From NCBI GenBank assembly GCA_023267245.1, contig JAHFNP010000021.1:1-9013 (forward strand): a DNA stretch of 9,013 nt. The letters run 5' to 3'. The translations under genes were made by a program, and so were the position numbers. This stretch comes from Candidatus Nomurabacteria bacterium (lineage in GTDB: Bacteria; Patescibacteriota; Minisyncoccia; Phycocordibacterales; UBA9973). The notes under the pieces were generated by a model. The model made no database searches. It saw nothing but the letters and a program-made list of their open reading frames with translations, and was not told the origin of the DNA. This document shows positions 5,861 to 9,013 of this stretch, one piece after another; the stretch's first letter is position 1, and each line of letters begins with the position of its first letter.

Positions 5861-5889
5861 TTGACTCAAAAGGATTTCTTTGTTAAGAT
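5861..5889 (+). promoter_or_regulatory. Promoter of the infA-rplQ ribosomal operon
   Basis: TTGACT (5861-5866) begins at the base right after the TAG of the J-like gene. A 17-base spacer leads to TAAGAT (5884-5889), preceded by TG at 5881-5882 as an extended -10. The match to a housekeeping sigma promoter is the best in the window. Transcription would start around 5896-5897, leaving a leader of only about 8 bases before the infA ATG at 5905. No terminator separates the two units, so read-through from upstream is possible. Confidence 0.8.
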
Positions 5890-5904
5890 GGCATTTGCTT
5901 TAAG

Positions 5905-6123
5905 ATGATTGATAATAAAGTTAAAATCCAAACTGTAGCCGGTTTAGTTATGGAGGCGTTGCCAAATACGCTGTTTAAAGTCAGGCTTGCTGATGAGAAA
6001 GAAATGTTGGCATATTTATCAGGTAAAATGAGAATGAATCGAATCAAAGTGTTGATCGGTGATAAAGTCGAACTTGTCCTTGATCCGTACGGCGGTAAAG
6101 GTAGGATAGTAAAAAGATTGTAA
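5905..6123 (+). CDS. infA: Translation initiation factor IF-1
   Basis: 72 residues, the standard family length. It binds the A site of the 30S subunit during initiation and works with IF-2 and IF-3. The single OB fold is clear: KIQTVAGLVMEALPNTLFKVRL at the start, then the conserved HISGKMR region in variant form (AYLSGKMRMNRIKVLIGDKVELVL), and the closing DPYGGKGRIVKRL, close to the usual DLTKGRIVYR ending. Histidine in H-I-S-G-K is replaced by Tyr. The ATG follows the operon promoter by about 15 bases and has no Shine-Dalgarno sequence. infA leads the cluster here, with none of secY, adk or map in front of it, so the spc part of the ribosomal operon must lie elsewhere. Confidence 0.96.
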   Translation: MIDNKVKIQTVAGLVMEALPNTLFKVRLADEKEMLAYLSGKMRMNRIKVLIGDKVELVLDPYGGKGRIVKRL

Positions 6124-6134
6124 TTTTATTTAAT

Positions 6135-6245
6135 ATGAAAGTACGCTCAGCGGTCAAAAAAATATGTGCGAAGTGCAAAATTATAAGACGCAAAGGACAC
6201 CTGCGAGTTATTTGTGATAATCCAAAGCACAAACAGAAACAATAA
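6135..6245 (+). CDS. rpmJ: 50S ribosomal protein L36 (bL36), zinc-binding form
   Basis: 36 residues, easily missed because it is so short. It begins MKVRSAVKKICAKCKIIRR and has the Cys/His set of the zinc-ribbon (C+) form: C11, C14, C27 and H32, with RVICDNPKHKQ near the end. It binds 23S rRNA in the large subunit. The gene sits 11 bases after infA and 9 bases before rpsM, the usual order. The region before the ATG is only A/T (TTTTATTTAAT), with no Shine-Dalgarno sequence. The intact zinc ligands suggest no special zinc-saving version in this genome. Confidence 0.95.
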   Translation: MKVRSAVKKICAKCKIIRRKGHLRVICDNPKHKQKQ

Positions 6246-6254
6246 TTTATATAT

Positions 6255-6635
6255 ATGAGAATCCTAGGTATCAACATCCCAAATGAAAAGAGACTTGAGT
6301 ATGGCCTGACCGTTCTTTACGGCATAGGTATTCCGGCTGCCCGCAAGATTTTGAAAGAAGTTAAAATTGAAAACAGCAAAGAGGCTAAGGACCTTACTCC
6401 GGAAGAAGAAAATATGATCAGAAAGGTTGTGGAAGGAATGAAAATAGAAGGTAACCTTAAGAGAGAGATCGGCGGCAACATCAAAAGACTTAAAGATATC
6501 AAGAGTCACCGGGGAATCAGACACCTTAAGAGATTGCCAGTAAGAGGACAGAGAACAAAAACAAATTCGAGAACAGTAAGAGGTAATGTCAGAAAGACTA
6601 TGGGATCTGGACGAAGAATAGCTGATAAGAAATAA
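6255..6635 (+). CDS. rpsM: 30S ribosomal protein S13 (uS13)
   Basis: 126 residues, slightly longer than the 118 of E. coli. It sits in the head of the small subunit and contacts the P-site tRNA and the intersubunit bridge. The start MRILGINIPNEKRLEYGLT and YGIGIPAARKIL match the S13 helix-two-turn-helix region. GNLKREIGGNIKRLKDI and RGIRHLKRLPVRGQRTKTNS are the conserved core, and the C-terminal tail is basic (GNVRKTMGSGRRIADKK). The stop TAA ends one base before the rpsK ATG, implying translational coupling. The bases before the ATG are a TA-rich run (TTTATATAT) instead of a Shine-Dalgarno sequence. Confidence 0.97.
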   Translation: MRILGINIPNEKRLEYGLTVLYGIGIPAARKILKEVKIENSKEAKDLTPEEENMIRKVVEGMKIEGNLKREIGGNIKRLKDIKSHRGIRHLKRLPVRGQRTKTNSRTVRGNVRKTMGSGRRIADKK

Positions 6636-6636
6636 A

Positions 6637-7080
6637 ATGGGAAAAAGAACAATCACAACTAAAGAGACACCAGCTGCCGATGCGGTAGAAGCAAAGGCCG
6701 CTCTTCCTACTCCTTCAAAGAGCGGTAAGAAAAAAATCGCTTCAGGTATCCTAAATATCGAAGCGACTTTCAATAACACTAAAGTTGTCTTTGCTGACAA
6801 GCAAGGCAATGTTTTGTTCTGGTCTTCTTCAGGTTCTCTTGGTTTTAAGGGTGCTAAGAAAGGTACTCCGTTTGCAGCTTCTAAGGTCGGAGATGTTATC
6901 GGAGATAAGGCCAAGATTGCCGGCATCAAGGATGCTGATGTTGTCGTCCGAGGAGTCGGTCCAGGCCGCGAGCCGGTTATTCGCGCTTTTATGGCCCACG
7001 GCATCGAGATAAATATGATCAAGGATACGACACCGATACCACACAACGGCCCGAAGCCGAAAAAGCCTAGAAGAGTATAA
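6637..7080 (+). CDS. rpsK: 30S ribosomal protein S11 (uS11) with an N-terminal extension
   Basis: 147 residues; the family is normally about 128. The extra length is an N-terminal tail of roughly 30 residues, low in complexity and rich in Ala, Lys, Thr and Pro (TPAADAVEAKAALPTPSKSG). The conserved core starts at KKKIASGILNIEATFNNT. Family signatures follow: WSSSGSLGFKGAKKGTPFAA, VVVRGVGPGREPVIRAF and DTTPIPHNGPKPKKPRRV. Most bacteria have PHNGCRPPKRRRV at the end, so Cys is replaced by Pro here. The protein forms part of the 30S platform near the mRNA exit. The long antisense reading frames over this gene are shadows of its codons. Confidence 0.97.
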   Translation: MGKRTITTKETPAADAVEAKAALPTPSKSGKKKIASGILNIEATFNNTKVVFADKQGNVLFWSSSGSLGFKGAKKGTPFAASKVGDVIGDKAKIAGIKDADVVVRGVGPGREPVIRAFMAHGIEINMIKDTTPIPHNGPKPKKPRRV

Positions 7081-7089
7081 TAATAATTT

Positions 7090-7692
7090 ATGATTAATCA
7101 GCCAAAATATAAAATTTGTAGAAGATTGGGTGCCGGCGTTTTTGAAAAGTGCCAGACACAGAAATTTGCTGCCTCCGAAGCTAAAGGTGCTAAGAAAGGT
7201 TTCAAAAGAGGCAAACAGCGCTCTGATTACGGAAATCAGCTTATCGAAAAACAAAAGATAAGATTTAGCTATGGCCTCTCTGAAAAGCAATTTTCAAACT
7301 ATGTTAAGCGCGCTACTGCCAAAGGTTCCAATTCTGCCGAAAAACTTTTCGAAGGAGTTGAAGCTAGATTGGACAACGTCGTTTACAAATTAGGACTAGC
7401 GGGGACTAGAGCGCTCGCGAGACAGATGGTTTCGCACGGACACCTTGTCGTCAACAACAAAAGAGTTACCGTCCCATCCTATGAAGTAAAAGTCGGAGAC
7501 AAGATCACAATCAGAGAAGGCAGCAAGAACAAAGTTCTCTTCCAGGATATCGACAAGAAGTTGAAAAATTATATTTTCCCAGAATGGTTGAAATTTGATT
7601 CAGGTAAGGGTGTCGGCGAAGTTGTCGGCCGTCCGAAGAATGTCGATTCATTTCTTAATTTTAATGCCGTGATCGAATTTTATAGTCGTTAA
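7090..7692 (+). CDS. rpsD: 30S ribosomal protein S4 (uS4), zinc-free form
   Basis: 200 residues, close to the usual 200-206. It is a primary 16S rRNA binder that nucleates the 30S body, and in many bacteria it represses its own operon. The N-terminal domain has RSDYGNQLIEKQKIRFSYGL and EKQFSNYVKRA. The S4 RNA-binding domain lies at about residues 92-150 (ARLDNVVYKLGLAGTRALAR, MVSHGHLVVNNK, YEVKVGDKITIRE), and the end is VIEFYSR. Only two Cys (C10, C21) occur in the N-terminal segment, without the CxxC knuckle of zinc-binding S4. The gene begins 9 bases after rpsK with an A/T leader. I cannot identify an S4 autoregulatory RNA fold in the short leaders here. Confidence 0.97.
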   Translation: MINQPKYKICRRLGAGVFEKCQTQKFAASEAKGAKKGFKRGKQRSDYGNQLIEKQKIRFSYGLSEKQFSNYVKRATAKGSNSAEKLFEGVEARLDNVVYKLGLAGTRALARQMVSHGHLVVNNKRVTVPSYEVKVGDKITIREGSKNKVLFQDIDKKLKNYIFPEWLKFDSGKGVGEVVGRPKNVDSFLNFNAVIEFYSR

Positions 7693-7718
7693 ACATTTAA
7701 TAGTTAATAATATTTAAT

Positions 7719-8687
7719 ATGTCAGAATACAATATTATATTACCTTCAAAACCCAGAGTAGTTTCGGAAGAAGAGGCTAAGGGAGTTTACGAGATCGATG
7801 GCCTGTACCCAGGCTACGGTCATACTTTGGGCAATTCATTGAGAAGAATCATCCTCTCCTCATTGCCAGGAGCGGCTATAACTACGGTCAAGATTGCTGG
7901 AGTCAGCCATGAATTTTCGACGATCGACGGTATCAAGGAAGATGTCATCATCATCTTGCTTAATTTGAAGAAAATCAGATTAAAACTTTTGACTGATGAA
8001 CCTCAGAAAATAACTCTATCCGTCAAAGGACCAAAGAGCGTTACTGCAGGCATGATCAAGACGACAGGCCAAGTGGAGGTTTTGAACCCGGATATGTATA
8101 TCTGCGAGATCACCGACAAGAATACAAATCTTGAAATCGAAATAAACGTCGAGAGAGGTCTCGGCTTTGTTGCGAAGGATATCCACCAAAAAGACAAAGT
8201 AGAAGTCGGCACGATCGCCATGGACGCTATTTTTACCCCGATTCGAAGAGTCAGTTACGAGGTAGAAAACATGCGCGTCGGAGACAAGACAAACCACAAC
8301 CGTCTGCGCATCTCTATCGAGACCGATGGCACGATCGCTCCGAGAGAAGCTCTCGAAAGATCAGTCCAAACTATGCTTTCTCAGCTCGGAGCTATTGTTG
8401 ATTTCAAGCCTGAAGAAAAGCCTTCTAAAAAAGCAGAAGAAGAAGCAAAAGAGGAAGATGTGATCGAAAATAAAACGGATGATTACTCTGATGTTCTAAA
8501 AACAAGAATCGATACGCTTAATTTTTCAACCAGAACTTTGAATGCTCTTGATGAAGCAAATATCCGGACAGTCGGCGGAATTGCCAGAAAGAAAAAAGAC
8601 GATCTCCTTAAGATAGAAGGAATCGGTGAAAAAGGCATTCAAGAAATAAAAAGGATTTTGAGCAATTACGGACTAACTTTAAAATAA
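7719..8687 (+). CDS. rpoA: DNA-directed RNA polymerase subunit alpha
   Basis: 322 residues, the standard size. The N-terminal dimerisation domain shows LYPGYGHTLGNSLRRIILSS (about 29-48) and PGAAITTVKIAGVSHEFSTI, then the RVSYEVENMRVG and DKTNHNRLRISIETDGTI regions. A Lys/Glu-rich linker covers about 233-260. The C-terminal domain (about 262-322) keeps the helix-hairpin-helix residues used for UP-element DNA and activators: R and N of STRTLNAL correspond to E. coli R265 and N268, and IEGIGEKGIQEIK corresponds to the G296-E302 segment, though S299 is Gly here. Together with the TTGACT promoters, this supports ordinary sigma-dependent transcription. A 26-base A/T-rich spacer separates it from rpsD, the longest gap in the operon. 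Confidence 0.98.
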   Translation: MSEYNIILPSKPRVVSEEEAKGVYEIDGLYPGYGHTLGNSLRRIILSSLPGAAITTVKIAGVSHEFSTIDGIKEDVIIILLNLKKIRLKLLTDEPQKITLSVKGPKSVTAGMIKTTGQVEVLNPDMYICEITDKNTNLEIEINVERGLGFVAKDIHQKDKVEVGTIAMDAIFTPIRRVSYEVENMRVGDKTNHNRLRISIETDGTIAPREALERSVQTMLSQLGAIVDFKPEEKPSKKAEEEAKEEDVIENKTDDYSDVLKTRIDTLNFSTRTLNALDEANIRTVGGIARKKKDDLLKIEGIGEKGIQEIKRILSNYGLTLK

Positions 8688-8691
8688 AAAA

Positions 8692-9013
8692 ATGAGACAT
8701 CATAACGCAAACAGAAAATTTGGAAGGCCAGCTAGTCAAAGACGAGCGTTGTTGAAGTCGCTTGCCCTATCGCTTATAAATCACGGACGGATCAACACCA
8801 CCTTGGCCAAGGCTAAGGAGCTCGCGCCTTTCATCGAGAAGATCGTCACCAGAGGTAAGAAGGCAGATCTATCTTCCAAGCGCCTTGTCATCTCGAAGCT
8901 CTTGAACCGAAAGACCGAAGTGAAGAAATTGTTTGATGAAGTCGCCCCAAAATATATGGATCGAAATGGAGGCTATACCAGAATTATTAAGATGAATCGC
9001 CGAGCTGGAGACG
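8692..9013 (+). CDS. rplQ: 50S ribosomal protein L17 (bL17), cut by the window end
   Basis: The first 107 codons are present; the frame is still open at base 9013. The start MRHHNANRKFGRPASQRRAL is the L17 signature (canonical MRHRKSGRKLNRNSSHR), followed by SLALSLINHGRINTTLAKAKE and a segment matching the central helix, ending with GGYTRIIKMNRRAGD, the usual GGYTRI(L/I)K-x-G/N-R-GD motif. It binds near the peptide exit tunnel of the large subunit. The ATG is 4 bases after the rpoA stop, within an A-run and without a Shine-Dalgarno sequence. About 10 or more residues should follow beyond the window. Confidence 0.95.
   Translation, partial: MRHHNANRKFGRPASQRRALLKSLALSLINHGRINTTLAKAKELAPFIEKIVTRGKKADLSSKRLVISKLLNRKTEVKKLFDEVAPKYMDRNGGYTRIIKMNRRAGD

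Noticed and set aside
6264..7046. 260-residue open frame on the minus strand
   Set aside because: It lies wholly opposite rpsM and rpsK, whose families are unmistakable. Its Ser/Leu/Phe-rich sequence is what the complement of Lys/Gly-rich ribosomal genes gives.
6829..7290. 153-residue minus-strand frame across rpsK and rpsD
   Set aside because: Shadow of two confirmed ribosomal genes; no start context or family resemblance.

Overview
The window reads as a stretch of a streamlined bacterial chromosome, most likely from the Candidate Phyla Radiation (Patescibacteria, Parcubacteria-like). This placement is inference. It rests on an alanyl-tRNA synthetase of only 583 residues that stops right after the editing domain and carries CGGPH, on the pairing of a divergent actin-like ATPase with a one-membrane-span protein bearing a baseplate-J-like domain (a pair I associate with Parcubacteria), on very tight gene packing, and on the near absence of Shine-Dalgarno sequences. 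TGA is used as an ordinary stop (2510-2512, 3203-3205), so the UGA-recoded CPR lineages are unlikely.

Layout, all genes on the + strand. (1) 1-2084: the end of an unrecognised basic protein, then alaS one base later. Inside alaS, a 19-bp sequence resembling a widespread dispersed repeat encodes part of a surface loop next to an editing-site motif. (2) 2085-3261: an orphan island with two unrecognised small genes (122 and 134 residues), each with a plausible promoter and a strong intrinsic terminator. Between them is a 247-bp gap holding several nested inverted repeats that could be a structured RNA. (3) 3262-5860: an FtsA/PilM-type ATPase gene, probably transcribed leaderless, followed by a bitopic membrane protein with a baseplate-J-like outer domain. 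The natural ATG of the second gene overlaps the end of the first, but an in-frame TAA interrupts it at codon 7, so the intact frame must begin at a TTG 72 bases further on or the gene is damaged. (4) 5861-9013: a promoter placed directly after the previous stop drives infA-rpmJ-rpsM-rpsK-rpsD-rpoA-rplQ, the conserved tail of the spc/alpha ribosomal operon. rplQ runs off the end of the window.

How it fits together: most of the window is core translation and transcription (AlaRS, IF-1, L36, S13, S11, S4, RNA polymerase alpha, L17). The ATPase/J-like pair looks like a membrane-associated assembly unit in which a cytoplasmic actin-fold protein could bind the cytoplasmic tail of the bitopic partner, by analogy with PilM-PilN or FtsA. 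That pair, its interrupted start, and the structured gap at 2569-2711 are the least explained parts. I saw no tRNA, rRNA, CRISPR array, insertion sequence or transposase.
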